NCBI GenBank assembly: GCA_050250395.1
Contig: JBFWOQ010000001.1
Span: 62,001 to 126,000, forward strand
From: JAGPUQ01 sp050250395
Lineage (GTDB): Bacteria; Pseudomonadota; Gammaproteobacteria; Pseudomonadales; Porticoccaceae
DNA: 64,000 nucleotides
Direction of reading: 5' to 3'
Below the pieces are notes generated by a model that saw nothing but the letters and a program-made list of their open reading frames with translations, was not told the DNA's origin and ran no database searches. Below, one piece after another: positions 50,057 through 59,840 of the stretch; position 1 is the first letter of the stretch, and each line of letters starts with the position of its first letter. The translations under genes and the position numbers were made by a program.

Positions 50057-51208
50057 ATGACAAGCGACGAAACCGCAGCGCAAAAATCGCCGGATCGGGG
50101 CGGTCTGTTTGGGCTGTTTCGCCGCCGCAAGGCGCAGGAGGAAACTTCTGTCCCGCCGTCGGCACCAGCATCTACCCCGCCGCTGGAGGTTGCGGACCCG
50201 ACTGCCGTGCCGGCCGAGAGCGGATCGGCTGTGCCCGCGGTGGCGATCGAGCGACCTGTGCCCGCCGCTGCTCCGGCACAAGGCGGAGAGCCCGCGCGGC
50301 CGGGGCTGTTCCGGCGCGCCCTGGCCCGCACCGGCGCCGGTCTGGGCAAGCTGCTGCTCGGCCGCAAGGCCATCGACGCCGAGCTCTACGAAGAACTCGA
50401 AACCAGCCTGTTGATGGCCGACATGGGCGTCGAAACCGTCAACGCGGTGATCGCCGAACTCACCGCGCGGGTCAAGCGGCGCAATCTGGGTGACGCCCAG
50501 GCGCTGCGCGGCGAGCTGCGGACGCTGCTGCTGGAGCTGCTCGAACCCTGCCAGCGGCCGCTGGCGATCGACCATCGGAAACCCTTCGTGATGCTGGTGG
50601 TCGGCGTCAATGGCGTCGGCAAGACCACCACCATCGGCAAGCTGGCGCATCGCTTCCAGGCCGAGGGGCGCGCACTGATGCTGGCGGCCGGCGACACCTT
50701 CCGCGCCGCCGCAGTGGAGCAGTTGCAGGCCTGGGGCGATCGTAATCGTGTGCCCGTGGTTTCCCAGGGCGCGGGTGCCGACAGCGCCTCCGTTATTTTC
50801 GACGCCATCCAGTCGGCCCAGGCGCGGCAGCTCGACGTGGTGATCGCCGATACCGCCGGGCGTCTGCATACCAAGGACAATCTCATGGCGGAATTGACCA
50901 AGGTACGCCGGGTGATGGCCAAGCTCGACCCCGAGGCGCCCCACGAAACCCTGCTGGTGCTCGATGCCGGCACCGGACAGAACGCGGTGGTCCAGATGCG
51001 CCAGTTCAGCGCCGCCGTCGCGGTGACGGGAATCGCGCTCACCAAGCTGGATGGCACCGCCAAGGGCGGCGTGATTTTTGCCCTGTGCCGCGAGTTTGGC
51101 GTGCCGGTTCGCTATGTGGGTCTGGGCGAAGGCATCGACGACCTGCAACCGTTCGATGCCGAACTCTTTGTCGACGCACTGCTTGCGACCGAGGACAACG
51201 TCGGCTAG
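50057..51208 (+). CDS. ftsY: Signal recognition particle receptor FtsY
   Basis: The SRP receptor that docks ribosome-SRP complexes at the membrane. The 383-residue protein has a short charged N-terminus (LFGLFRRRKAQEE), an Ala/Pro-rich linker to about residue 85, an N domain (LLLGRKAIDAELYEELETSL) and a GTPase G domain with GVNGVGKTTT, DTFRAAA, DTAGR and TKLDG. The ATG at 50057 has no clear ribosome site. It leads ftsY-ftsE-ftsX-rpoH and diverges from rsmD. Confidence 0.97.
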   Translation: MTSDETAAQKSPDRGGLFGLFRRRKAQEETSVPPSAPASTPPLEVADPTAVPAESGSAVPAVAIERPVPAAAPAQGGEPARPGLFRRALARTGAGLGKLLLGRKAIDAELYEELETSLLMADMGVETVNAVIAELTARVKRRNLGDAQALRGELRTLLLELLEPCQRPLAIDHRKPFVMLVVGVNGVGKTTTIGKLAHRFQAEGRALMLAAGDTFRAAAVEQLQAWGDRNRVPVVSQGAGADSASVIFDAIQSAQARQLDVVIADTAGRLHTKDNLMAELTKVRRVMAKLDPEAPHETLLVLDAGTGQNAVVQMRQFSAAVAVTGIALTKLDGTAKGGVIFALCREFGVPVRYVGLGEGIDDLQPFDAELFVDALLATEDNVG

Positions 51209-51886
51209 ATGATCCGGTTCGATCAGGTCTATAAACGCTATCCCGGCGGCCACGATGCCCTGAACGGGGTGAGTTTCGCGCTGGGCGCCGGCGAATTTGC
51301 CTTCCTCACCGGCCATTCCGGCGCCGGCAAGAGCTCATTGCTGCGCCTGATCATGCTGCTGGAGCGACCGACCCAGGGCCAGATACTGATCAACGGTCGC
51401 AGCCTCGGGCGTCTGCACCCAAGCCAGATCCCCCATTACCGCCGCAACATCGGCGTCGTGTTTCAGAACCACCATCTGCTGCTCGATCGCAGCGTTCACG
51501 ACAATGTCGCCCTGCCGCTGCGGGTATCCGGCTATCGCGCGAGCGACGTCGCGCGGCGGGTGCGCGCCGCGCTCGACAAGGTGGGATTGCTGGATCGGGA
51601 GCACCGCAAGCCGCTCGAGTTGTCGAGCGGGGAGCAGCAGCGGGTGGGTATCGCGCGCGCCGTGGTGCACACGCCCCGCATCCTGCTGGCTGACGAGCCC
51701 ACGGGCAACCTCGACCCCGAGCTGTCCATGGAAATCATGCAGTTGTTTCGCGATTTCAGCGACCTCGGCGTGACCGTGCTGATTGCGACCCATGCTGTCG
51801 ACCTCATCGAGGCGATGGGACGGCGGCAGTTGCAACTCAGGAACGGCCACCTGGTCGCCGGGGGTGACGCTGATGCAACGGACTGA
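51209..51886 (+). CDS. ftsE: Cell division ATP-binding protein FtsE
   Basis: The ATPase of the FtsEX complex, which activates periplasmic amidases at the septum. The 225-residue ABC protein has Walker A GHSGAGKSS, Q-loop VVFQNHHLL, signature LSSGEQQRV, Walker B ILLADEP and switch His in ATHAVD. It starts on the base after the ftsY stop, and the stop overlaps ftsX by 14 nt. Confidence 0.98.
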   Translation: MIRFDQVYKRYPGGHDALNGVSFALGAGEFAFLTGHSGAGKSSLLRLIMLLERPTQGQILINGRSLGRLHPSQIPHYRRNIGVVFQNHHLLLDRSVHDNVALPLRVSGYRASDVARRVRAALDKVGLLDREHRKPLELSSGEQQRVGIARAVVHTPRILLADEPTGNLDPELSMEIMQLFRDFSDLGVTVLIATHAVDLIEAMGRRQLQLRNGHLVAGGDADATD

Positions 51887-52892
51887 CCGGAGGCCGGCGC
51901 GCGCTACCCGCCCGGCGCCCCAAAGCGGGATCCGAACTCCGCGGCCCGGGGCCAGCGCGCGCCGCCTGAGCCTTGGTGATCGGTTCGTGGCGAGCGCGCG
52001 CCACCACCGTGAGACAGCGGCGCAAAGCCTTATCCGGCTCGCAGCCGCGCCGGTGCAAAGCCTGATGACGGTGTTGGTTATCGCCATTGCGCTGACGCTC
52101 CCGACCAGCCTCTATCTGGTGGTGGCGAGTGTGCAACAGCTGGCCGGGGGACTGGATGCGGGCAACCGCCTCACCCTCTATTTGCACCTGGATGCGGCCC
52201 CGAGGGCCATTGACGAGCTCCTCGCGCAACTGCGGGGGCATGCGGGGGTGAACGCTGTGCAGTTCATTTCCGCGGAACAGGGTCTCACCGAATTCAAGGC
52301 GAGTTCGGGCTTCGGCGATGCGCTGGATCTGCTGGACCATAATCCCCTGCCGCCCGTGGTGGTGGTGACGGCGCGGGATCAGTCGAGCGCCGTTGCGCTG
52401 ACTTCGCTGGCGGACGAATTGGCGAAACTGCCTTTGGTGGAGGCGGTGCAGATCGATGCCCAGTGGGTCGCACGGGCCAATGCCATCGCCACTATCGGCC
52501 GGCAAGCCGCCCTGGCGCTGGCGACCGTGCTCGCCTTGGGCGTGTTGTTGATCGTGGGAAATACCATCCGGCTGGCCATCGAAAACTGCCGGGAGGAAAT
52601 TCTGGTAGTCAAGCTGGTCGGCGGCACCGATGCCTTTGCGCGCCGGCCGTTCCTCTACATGGGGTTCTGGTACGGCCTGAGTGGCGGCATTCTGTCCTGC
52701 ATCATGGTCGCTGCCGGTCGTTGGTGGTTGCATTATCCGGTGGACCGCCTGGCCGCTCTGTACCAGAGTCAGTGGGGCTTGGCGCGGCTGGGTGCGGTGG
52801 AGTCGCTCGCGCTGGCGGTCGCCGCCGGTGCGCTCGGCGCCATCGGCGCCCGGCTGGCGGCCAGCCTCCAGATGAGAGCGATAGAGCCTTGA
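51873..52892 (+). CDS. ftsX: Cell division protein FtsX
   Basis: The membrane half of FtsEX. The 339-residue protein has a basic Arg/Pro-rich cytoplasmic N-terminus (1-50), a first membrane helix (about 62-85), a periplasmic loop with the family segment FISAEQGLTEFKASSGFGDAL, and three further helices. VVKLVGGTDAFARRPFLYMG is the conserved cytoplasmic coupling loop. The ATG at 51873 overlaps the end of ftsE; a GTG three codons earlier is an alternative. Confidence 0.95.
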   Translation: MQRTDRRPARATRPAPQSGIRTPRPGASARRLSLGDRFVASARHHRETAAQSLIRLAAAPVQSLMTVLVIAIALTLPTSLYLVVASVQQLAGGLDAGNRLTLYLHLDAAPRAIDELLAQLRGHAGVNAVQFISAEQGLTEFKASSGFGDALDLLDHNPLPPVVVVTARDQSSAVALTSLADELAKLPLVEAVQIDAQWVARANAIATIGRQAALALATVLALGVLLIVGNTIRLAIENCREEILVVKLVGGTDAFARRPFLYMGFWYGLSGGILSCIMVAAGRWWLHYPVDRLAALYQSQWGLARLGAVESLALAVAAGALGAIGARLAASLQMRAIEP

Positions 52893-52934
52893 TTTATAAG
52901 GACAAACAATACCGCCCTGAACTTTTATTGGCGA

Positions 52935-52962
52935 TTGCCGTCCAATTTTCCGGTGTTAGAAT
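52935..52962 (+). promoter_or_regulatory. Candidate rpoH promoter
   Basis: TTGCCG (52935-52940) and TAGAAT (52957-52962) with a 16-nt spacer, 26 nt before the rpoH ATG, after the ftsX stop. In E. coli rpoH has several promoters of different sigma types; only this sigma-70-like one stands out here. Confidence 0.55.
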
Positions 52963-52988
52963 AGCCCCCCTGAATTCGCGAGGCCGTC

Positions 52989-53849
52989 ATGGGTAAAAGT
53001 CTGCAAGTTGTGAATCCGCTGATCCCGGGCGGCAATATCGCCGCCTATGTGAATGGCGTGAGCGCGATTTCGGTACTATCCGCGGAGCAGGAGCGGGAAC
53101 TGGCCGAGCGGCTGTATCACCACAACGATCTGGATGCCGCGCGGGATCTGGTGCTGTCTCACTTGCGGTTCGTGGTGCATATCGCGCGCTCCTATTCCGG
53201 CTACGGCCTGCCGCTCGCGGATATCATCCAGGAAGGCAACGTCGGCCTGATGAAGGCAGTCAAGCGTTTCGACCCCAGCAAGGGTGTGCGCCTGATCTCC
53301 TTTGCGGTGCACTGGATCAAGGCCGAAATTCACGAATACGTCCTGCGCAACTGGCGCATCGTCAAGGTCGCCACTACCAAAGCGCAGCGCAAACTGTTCT
53401 TCAACCTGCGCGGCAGCAAGAAGCGTCTGGGTTGGCTCAACAACGAGGAAGCGGCCGCGGTGGCGGCGGATCTCGGCGTCGAGATCAAGCAGGTACGCGA
53501 GATGGAACAGCGGCTGTCCGCGCGCGACGCGGCGTTTGATCTGTCCGTCGACGAGGACGAAGACTCCGCCTATCTGGTGCCCGCGCAGTACCTAGAGGAT
53601 CACAGCGGCGACCCGGCGCGGCAGCTCGAACTGGCCGACTGGGAAGAGGTCCACCATGGCCGCCTCAATGCCGCGGTAGCCGCGCTGGACGAACGCAGTC
53701 GCGACATCATCCAGCAGCGCTGGTTGAGCGACGAAAAAGTCACGCTACACGACCTGGCAGCCAAATACGCGGTTTCCGCCGAGCGGATTCGGCAGCTTGA
53801 GCAGAGCGCGATGAAAAAAGTGCGCGGGCTGATCGAACTCCAAACCTGA
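52989..53849 (+). CDS. rpoH: RNA polymerase sigma factor RpoH (sigma-32)
   Basis: The heat-shock sigma factor. The 286-residue protein has region 2 (DLVLSHLRFVVHIARSY, LPLADIIQEGNVGLMKAVKRF), the RpoH box QRKLFFNLR at about 133-141, and region 4 with a helix-turn-helix in LHDLAAKYAVSAERIRQLE. GAGG lies 5 nt before the ATG. It follows ftsX in the conserved order. hslR and hslO elsewhere in the window are members of the classic heat-shock regulon. Confidence 0.98.
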   Translation: MGKSLQVVNPLIPGGNIAAYVNGVSAISVLSAEQERELAERLYHHNDLDAARDLVLSHLRFVVHIARSYSGYGLPLADIIQEGNVGLMKAVKRFDPSKGVRLISFAVHWIKAEIHEYVLRNWRIVKVATTKAQRKLFFNLRGSKKRLGWLNNEEAAAVAADLGVEIKQVREMEQRLSARDAAFDLSVDEDEDSAYLVPAQYLEDHSGDPARQLELADWEEVHHGRLNAAVAALDERSRDIIQQRWLSDEKVTLHDLAAKYAVSAERIRQLEQSAMKKVRGLIELQT

Positions 53850-53875
53850 TGCCGCCATGCCATCCGAACGAAAAG

Positions 53876-53898
53876 GCCGCGCCGGGCGCGGCTTTTTT
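53876..53898 (+). terminator. Rho-independent terminator after rpoH
   Basis: A 7-bp stem GCCGCGC / GCGCGGC with a 3-nt loop CGG, then six T, 27 nt after the rpoH stop. It separates rpoH from DUF423-trmB. Confidence 0.88.
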
Positions 53899-53970
53899 AT
53901 TTTCTGCCGGGGTCGGTTCACTTCCGATCCGCGCCCGTTTGGTTGCGGTCCGCGTCTGCGAGCGATCATC

Positions 53971-54357
53971 GTGAATCCAGGAATATTGTTGCCCGCCGCA
54001 GTCAGCGGTTTCGTGACGGTGTTACTGGGAGCCTTCGGTGCCCACGCCCTGAAGCATTCCCTCACGCCTGCGGCGATCGCGATCTGGCAGACGGCCGTTC
54101 ACTATCAGATGTTTCATACCTCGGCGTTGCTGGTGCTGGGCCTGATGCCCGCCGCGCGGCAGCCGCGAACGCTGCGCCTGGCAGGCTGGTGCCTGGGAGC
54201 CGGCATCCTGCTGTTTTCCGGCAGTCTGTATCTGCTGGCGATCACCGCACGGGCCTGGCTTGGCGCCATCACCCCGCTCGGCGGCCTGCTCTTCCTCCTG
54301 GGCTGGGGCGCACTGGCCTGCCATGCCTGGCGCTGCTGGCGGGAGGCGCGACAGTGA
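53971..54357 (+). CDS. DUF423 family membrane protein
   Basis: A 128-residue protein with four predicted membrane helices, of the DUF423 (YgdD-like) family. Landmarks are LGAFGAHALK and TAVHYQMFHTSALLVLG, and GLLFLLGWGALA near the end. The GTG at 53971 gives the family N-terminus directly before the first helix; an open frame further upstream overlaps the rpoH terminator and is not coding. The stop overlaps the trmB GTG (GTGA). Function is unknown. Confidence 0.88.
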   Translation: MNPGILLPAAVSGFVTVLLGAFGAHALKHSLTPAAIAIWQTAVHYQMFHTSALLVLGLMPAARQPRTLRLAGWCLGAGILLFSGSLYLLAITARAWLGAITPLGGLLFLLGWGALACHAWRCWREARQ

Positions 54358-55061
54358 GCGGCAACGACCTATCCAGCATGCTTCCCGAACGCCGGGAGCG
54401 GGCGATCCGCAGCTATGTGGTGCGCGCCGGACGCATGACGGACGCGCAGCGTCGCGGCCTGGACGAAGACTGGCCCGGCTGCCGGTTACGCCTAGCGGAT
54501 GGCCGGGTGAACTGGCCCGACGTATTTGGCCGGCACAGCCCCGTGGTGCTGGAAATCGGCTTTGGCATGGGCGACTCCCTGCTCGCCATGGCCGAGGCGG
54601 CCCCGGAGACCGATTTCGTCGGCGTCGAGGTACACCCACCAGGCGCCGGACGCCTGGCGCACGGCGCGGCGCAACGGGGGCTGAAAAACCTGCGCATCTA
54701 CCTCGCGGATGCCGAGGACGTGCTGGATGAATGTATTCCGGACGCGAGTCTGGCACGGATTCAGATCTATTTTCCCGATCCCTGGCCCAAGAAAAAACAC
54801 CATAAACGGCGTCTGGTGCAGCCATCCCTGGTGCGCCGGCTGCGCGCCAAGCTCGTGCCCGAGGGTCTGCTGCATCTGGCCACCGACTGGGAGCCCTACG
54901 CGGAACACATGCTCGAAGTGCTCGGCGCCGACCCCGGCCTGGTGAACCTGGGCACGCCTTTTGTGGAGCGCCCGGAGTTTCGCCCCCTCACCAAATTCGA
55001 GCGCCGGGGTGAACGCCTCGGTCATCGGGTGCTGGACCTGATGTTTCGTCGCAGCGATTGA
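54354..55061 (+). CDS. trmB: tRNA (guanine46-N7)-methyltransferase
   Basis: Makes m7G46 in the variable loop of tRNAs using SAM. The 235-residue protein has the SAM motif LEIGFGMGDSLLAMA, the acidic VGVEVHPPGAGRL and the signature IYFPDPWPKKKHHKRRL. The start is GTG at 54354, overlapping the DUF423 stop by 4 nt, with GGGAGG 7 nt upstream. TIGR02444 follows after 6 nt. Confidence 0.97.
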   Translation: MSGNDLSSMLPERRERAIRSYVVRAGRMTDAQRRGLDEDWPGCRLRLADGRVNWPDVFGRHSPVVLEIGFGMGDSLLAMAEAAPETDFVGVEVHPPGAGRLAHGAAQRGLKNLRIYLADAEDVLDECIPDASLARIQIYFPDPWPKKKHHKRRLVQPSLVRRLRAKLVPEGLLHLATDWEPYAEHMLEVLGADPGLVNLGTPFVERPEFRPLTKFERRGERLGHRVLDLMFRRSD

Positions 55062-55067
55062 CCGACG

Positions 55068-55547
55068 ATGGGCGGAGCGCTGGCGGACGACTTCTGGGCG
55101 TTTTCCCTCGCGCTGTATTCCCGCCCCCGGGTCGCCGAATGCTGTCTGCGACTCCAGGACGACGCCGGCGCCAACGTCAACTTGCTGTTGTTCTGCTGCT
55201 GGGCCGGACGGCGCGGCATGGCGCTGGACGCGCAGGAGCTGGCGGCGGCAGCGGCAACGATCGAAGACTGGCAGCTCCGGGTGCTGCGGCCGCTGCGCGC
55301 ACGGCGGCGCACGCCGGGCATTGCCGCCGCCGAAAAACAGCGCCTGCTGGCCGAGGAGCTGATCGCCGAACGCCACGAACAGGCGCTGCTGGTGCAATGG
55401 CTGGAGGATTGCGGATCAGCCCCGGGTTCGACCCCCGATGGCGATGCGTGCGCGCGGGAGAACCTGACCCGCTATTGCGCAACGCTGGGCGTGGCGCTCG
55501 AACGCGATAATCCACTGTTGATCGACGAACCACACGAGAGCGGCTGA
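55068..55547 (+). CDS. TIGR02444 family protein
   Basis: A 159-residue protein of the gammaproteobacterial TIGR02444 (DUF2390) family, marked by DFWAFSLALYSRPRVAECCL and DAGANVNLLLFCCWAG near the N-terminus. It is mostly alpha-helical and soluble by composition. No function is known. Immediate placement after trmB (6 nt) suggests one transcript. Confidence 0.85.
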   Translation: MGGALADDFWAFSLALYSRPRVAECCLRLQDDAGANVNLLLFCCWAGRRGMALDAQELAAAAATIEDWQLRVLRPLRARRRTPGIAAAEKQRLLAEELIAERHEQALLVQWLEDCGSAPGSTPDGDACARENLTRYCATLGVALERDNPLLIDEPHESG

Positions 55548-55819
55548 ATTCGGGTGAGGCGCCAGCGCGCGGGAACTCCCGCCATACAGGCAGCACACCC
55601 TCTGCACCAGAAGACCTGGAGACCGCCGATCGCCGGATCATGCTGTGAAACCGGCGTTCGAAATCGGCGCTCAGGCTTAGGTCCTGGCTACAGAACCAGA
55701 ACCATCGATACCCGACTTTAACCGCTCTCGTACCTTCCCAGTGGAATGAGACGAGGGCTTATCAACCGCCTGCTGGAGCTGCCCCCGGCGCTGCAAACGG
55801 ACCACGGCACGCGACCGGG

Positions 55820-55835
55820 GCGCCACGCGTGGCGC
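55820..55835. promoter_or_regulatory. Perfect 16-bp palindrome upstream of potABCD (operator candidate)
   Basis: GCGCCACGCGTGGCGC is its own reverse complement and ends on the base before the -35 box of the candidate pot promoter. The position and perfect symmetry fit binding of a dimeric regulator. The rest of the 343-nt space between TIGR02444 and potA (55548-55890) shows no coding frame and no other strong structure. Confidence 0.5.
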
Positions 55836-55864
55836 ATGACAACCTCGGGGGTTTTTCCCACAAT
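55836..55864 (+). promoter_or_regulatory. Candidate promoter of potABCD
   Basis: ATGACA (55836-55841) and CACAAT (55859-55864) with a 17-nt spacer, 26 nt before the potA ATG. The -35 matches TTGACA in five of six positions and touches the palindrome at 55820-55835. Confidence 0.5.
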
Positions 55865-55890
55865 GCGCGCGACTCCGTCCGGACACCGCG

Positions 55891-56976
<1,086 letters not shown>

Positions 56977-57006
56977 ACCACGGCAGCGGGCGTCCGGCCC
57001 TTGGCG

Positions 57007-57861
57007 ATGATCGCATTGCGCCACCCGCTGCGCGGGGCGGTGCTGGGCCTGTCCTGGGCCTGGCTGCTGGTGCTGGTGGTCGCGCCGAACCTGCTGGTGC
57101 TGGGTGCCAGCCTCGCGACCCGGGACCCGCTGCATTTTCTCCGGTTGCCGCTGACCGCGGACAACTATCTGCGCCTGCTCGACCCCCGCTATGGGCAGAT
57201 CTTCGTCCACTCCCTGGGGATGGCGGTGGCGACCACCCTGATCTGCCTGCTGCTCGGCTATCCGTTCGCCTGGGCGCTGAGCCGCGTCGGCGCGCGCTGG
57301 CGGCCCCTGCTGATCTTCCTGCTCGTCGTGCCCTTCTGGACCAATTCGCTGGTGCGCACCCACGCACTCAAGCAACTGCTGGCCGCCAACGGCCTGATCA
57401 ACAGCCTGCTGCTGGATCTGGGCCTGAGCGCCGCGCCGCTGAATCTGCTCTACACCCAGGGGGCGGTGATTCTGGGGTTGGTGTACCTGCTGCTGCCGTT
57501 CATGATCCTGCCGTTGTACGCGGTGTTCGAGGACCTGCGCCCGGAGTTCCTGCTGGCCTCGCGCGACCTCGGCGCCGGCCGTGTGGCGACCCTGGTGCAG
57601 GTGGTGATCCCCCTCACCCTGCCCGGAATCATCGCCGGCACCCTGCTGGTGGCGCTGCCGGCGCTGGGCATGTTCTATGTCGCCGACGTCCTCGGCGGGG
57701 CGCGCAACCTGCTGGTGGGCAACGTCATCAAGAATCAGTTTCTCGACGCCCGCGACTGGCCGTTCGGCGCCGCCGCCAGCATCCTGCTCACGCTCGCCAT
57801 GGCGCTGCTGCTGGTCGCCCACCACCTGGCGCGACGGCGGCTGGCGGGAGCGGGCTGGTGA
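57007..57861 (+). CDS. potB: Polyamine ABC transporter permease PotB
   Basis: A 284-residue inner-membrane permease with about six helices and the EAA-type coupling loop LLASRDLGAGRVATLVQVVIP. Segment VVPFWTNSLVRTHALKQLL is typical of PotB. The ATG at 57007 is chosen; an in-frame TTG lies two codons earlier. The stop overlaps potC (GTGA). Confidence 0.94.
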   Translation: MIALRHPLRGAVLGLSWAWLLVLVVAPNLLVLGASLATRDPLHFLRLPLTADNYLRLLDPRYGQIFVHSLGMAVATTLICLLLGYPFAWALSRVGARWRPLLIFLLVVPFWTNSLVRTHALKQLLAANGLINSLLLDLGLSAAPLNLLYTQGAVILGLVYLLLPFMILPLYAVFEDLRPEFLLASRDLGAGRVATLVQVVIPLTLPGIIAGTLLVALPALGMFYVADVLGGARNLLVGNVIKNQFLDARDWPFGAAASILLTLAMALLLVAHHLARRRLAGAGW

Positions 57862-58628
57862 GCGGCCGGCTGCCGCGCCTGTGGCTGGCGCTGGTCTACC
57901 TCCTGCTCTATGTGCCCGTCGGGGTGCTGCTGCTGTATTCCTTCAACGACGCCCGCACGCCCTACCGCTGGGGCGGCTGGAGCCTGCGCTGGTACCGGGC
58001 GCTGTTCGCCGACGCCGCCATGATGCAGGCGCTGTGGAACTCCCTGGGGCTGGCCTGCGCCGCGGCCAGCCTGGCGACCGCCATCGGCGCCCTCACCGCC
58101 TTCGCGCTGCACCGCTACCGGTTCCGCGGCCGGGGGCTGATGCGCGGCCTGCTGTTCGTTGTCATGATGAGCCCGGAGATCGTGCTGGCCATCTCGCTGC
58201 TGGCACTGTTCCTGCTGGTGGGCGTGCAGCTCGGCTTCGTGTCGCTGCTGATCGGGCATCTCACGTTCTGCCTGCCCTTCGTGGTGATCACGGTACTGGC
58301 GCGGCTCACGGGCTTCGACGGCCACCTGCTGGAGGCGGCCCGGGATCTGGGCGCCGGCGAGTTCGCCGCGCTGCGCACGGTGCTGCTGCCGGCAATCCTG
58401 CCGGCGCTGGTGGCGGGCTGGCTGCTCGGCTTCACGCTGTCGCTCGACGACGTGGTGGTCAGCACCTTCGTGGGCGGCCCGAGCTACGAAGTGCTGCCAC
58501 TGCGCATCTACTCGATGGTGCGCATCGGCCTGAAGCCGGAAGTGAACGCGCTGGGCACCCTGCTGCTGGCGCTGTCGCTGGGGGCGCTGGGATTGTCACA
58601 ACTGTTGCTGAGGAGGGGAACCCGATGA
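57858..58628 (+). CDS. potC: Polyamine ABC transporter permease PotC
   Basis: A 256-residue partner permease with about six helices, PotC-like LYSFNDARTPYRWGGWSLRWY and the EAA loop LEAARDLGAGEFAALRTVLLP. The GTG start at 57858 overlaps the potB stop by 4 nt, and its own stop overlaps the potD ATG. Coupled translation should keep the subunits balanced. Confidence 0.94.
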   Translation: MSGRLPRLWLALVYLLLYVPVGVLLLYSFNDARTPYRWGGWSLRWYRALFADAAMMQALWNSLGLACAAASLATAIGALTAFALHRYRFRGRGLMRGLLFVVMMSPEIVLAISLLALFLLVGVQLGFVSLLIGHLTFCLPFVVITVLARLTGFDGHLLEAARDLGAGEFAALRTVLLPAILPALVAGWLLGFTLSLDDVVVSTFVGGPSYEVLPLRIYSMVRIGLKPEVNALGTLLLALSLGALGLSQLLLRRGTR

Positions 58629-59668
58629 AACGACTGCTGCTCGCCAGCCTGCTGGCACTGGCCATCACCGGCTGTGGAAAACGAGAGACCGACCAAGTGC
58701 TTCAGTTCTACAACTGGTCGGAGTACATGCCCCAGGAGGTGCTCGACCGGTTCGAGGAGGAGACCGGCATCCAGGTGATCTACACCACCTACGACAGCAA
58801 CGAGGCGCTCTACGCGCGGCTGAAGCTGCTCGATGACAGCAGCCAGTACGATCTGGCGGTGCCCTCCACCTACTATGTGAGCAAGATGGGCCGCGAAGGG
58901 CTGCTCGCGCCCATCGACCACGGCAAGTTGCACGGCCTCGACCGGCTCGATCCCAAACTGCGCGATCAGGCGTTCGATCCGGGCAATTCCTTCAGCATCC
59001 CCTACCTGTGGGGCACCACCGGGATCGGGGTGAACGCGGCGGCGGTGGACCCCGCCGGCGTCACCCGCTGGGCCGACCTGTGGCGGCAGGAATTCCGCGG
59101 GCGGGTGATGCTGACCAACGACCCGCGCGAAGTCTTCCACGTCGGCCTGCGGGTGCTGGGCCACTCCGCCAACACCAGGGACCGGGCCGAGATCGAGGCC
59201 GCCTACCACAAGCTGGTCGAGCTGATGCCCAGCGTCCGCACCTTCAATTCCGATGCTCCGCGGATGCCCTACCTGGAGGGCGAAACCGACATCGGCATGA
59301 TCTGGAACGGCGAGGCGGCCACCGGCCGCGAGGACCTGCCCACGCTGACCTACGTCTATCCCGCCGAGGGCGCCGCCATCTGGATGGACAGCTTCGTGAT
59401 CCCCCGCAACGCCCGCAACCCGGAGGCTGCGCACCGTTTCATCGACTTCGTGCTGCGCCCGGAAATCGCGGCCCAGATCAGCGCCGCGATCGGCTACGCC
59501 ACCCCCAACCTGGAGGCGCGCAAGCTGCTCGACCCCGAGGTCGCCGGCAACCGCACCATCCATCCCCAGCCCGAGGATTTGCGCAACGCCGAATTTCAGG
59601 AGGACGTCGGCGACGAGGCGTTGCTGATCTATCAGGAGTACTGGGAGAAGCTCAAGGCCGGGCACTGA
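58625..59668 (+). CDS. potD: Polyamine-binding lipoprotein PotD/PotF family
   Basis: The substrate-binding protein of the importer, 347 residues. A lipobox (LAITGC, Cys17) makes it a membrane-anchored lipoprotein instead of the free periplasmic protein of E. coli. Ligand-contact segments of PotD are kept: YNWSEYMP, the Asp and Glu of NDPREVF, and the Trp and Asp of IWMDSF. This supports spermidine or putrescine as ligand. It ends the operon; no terminator hairpin is visible before the debris region. Confidence 0.94.
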   Translation: MKRLLLASLLALAITGCGKRETDQVLQFYNWSEYMPQEVLDRFEEETGIQVIYTTYDSNEALYARLKLLDDSSQYDLAVPSTYYVSKMGREGLLAPIDHGKLHGLDRLDPKLRDQAFDPGNSFSIPYLWGTTGIGVNAAAVDPAGVTRWADLWRQEFRGRVMLTNDPREVFHVGLRVLGHSANTRDRAEIEAAYHKLVELMPSVRTFNSDAPRMPYLEGETDIGMIWNGEAATGREDLPTLTYVYPAEGAAIWMDSFVIPRNARNPEAAHRFIDFVLRPEIAAQISAAIGYATPNLEARKLLDPEVAGNRTIHPQPEDLRNAEFQEDVGDEALLIYQEYWEKLKAGH

Positions 59669-59698
59669 GCATCGATGAATCGGTGCCGCGCGGCATCA

Positions 59699-59815
59699 CG
59701 CGGCATCTATCGGTTGATGCGTGTCGCCAAGTTTGACGAAGCCGTGTACGTCCTGCACTGCTTTCGGGGGAAGACTCGGGCGACCGGCAAGCCGGTCAAG
59801 CTGGCCATCGGCTGA
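59699..59815 (+). pseudogene. Fragment of a Gp49/HigB-like (RelE-type) toxin gene
   Basis: In the plus frame that contains 59708-59815 the translation reads YRLMRVAKFDEAVYVLHCF, then GKTRATGKPVKLA and a TGA at 59813. This matches the C-terminal half of the DUF891 / phage Gp49-like HigB family (typically YRVxYVAKFEDAVYVLHxFQKKT). The N-terminal half is absent, the usual lysine-rich end is shortened, and no antitoxin gene follows, so it is a remnant. It begins about 30 nt after the potD stop, marking the border between the chromosomal operon and the accessory patch. Confidence 0.6.
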
Positions 59816-59840
59816 CGTACTGAACGACCGACCACTTCCA

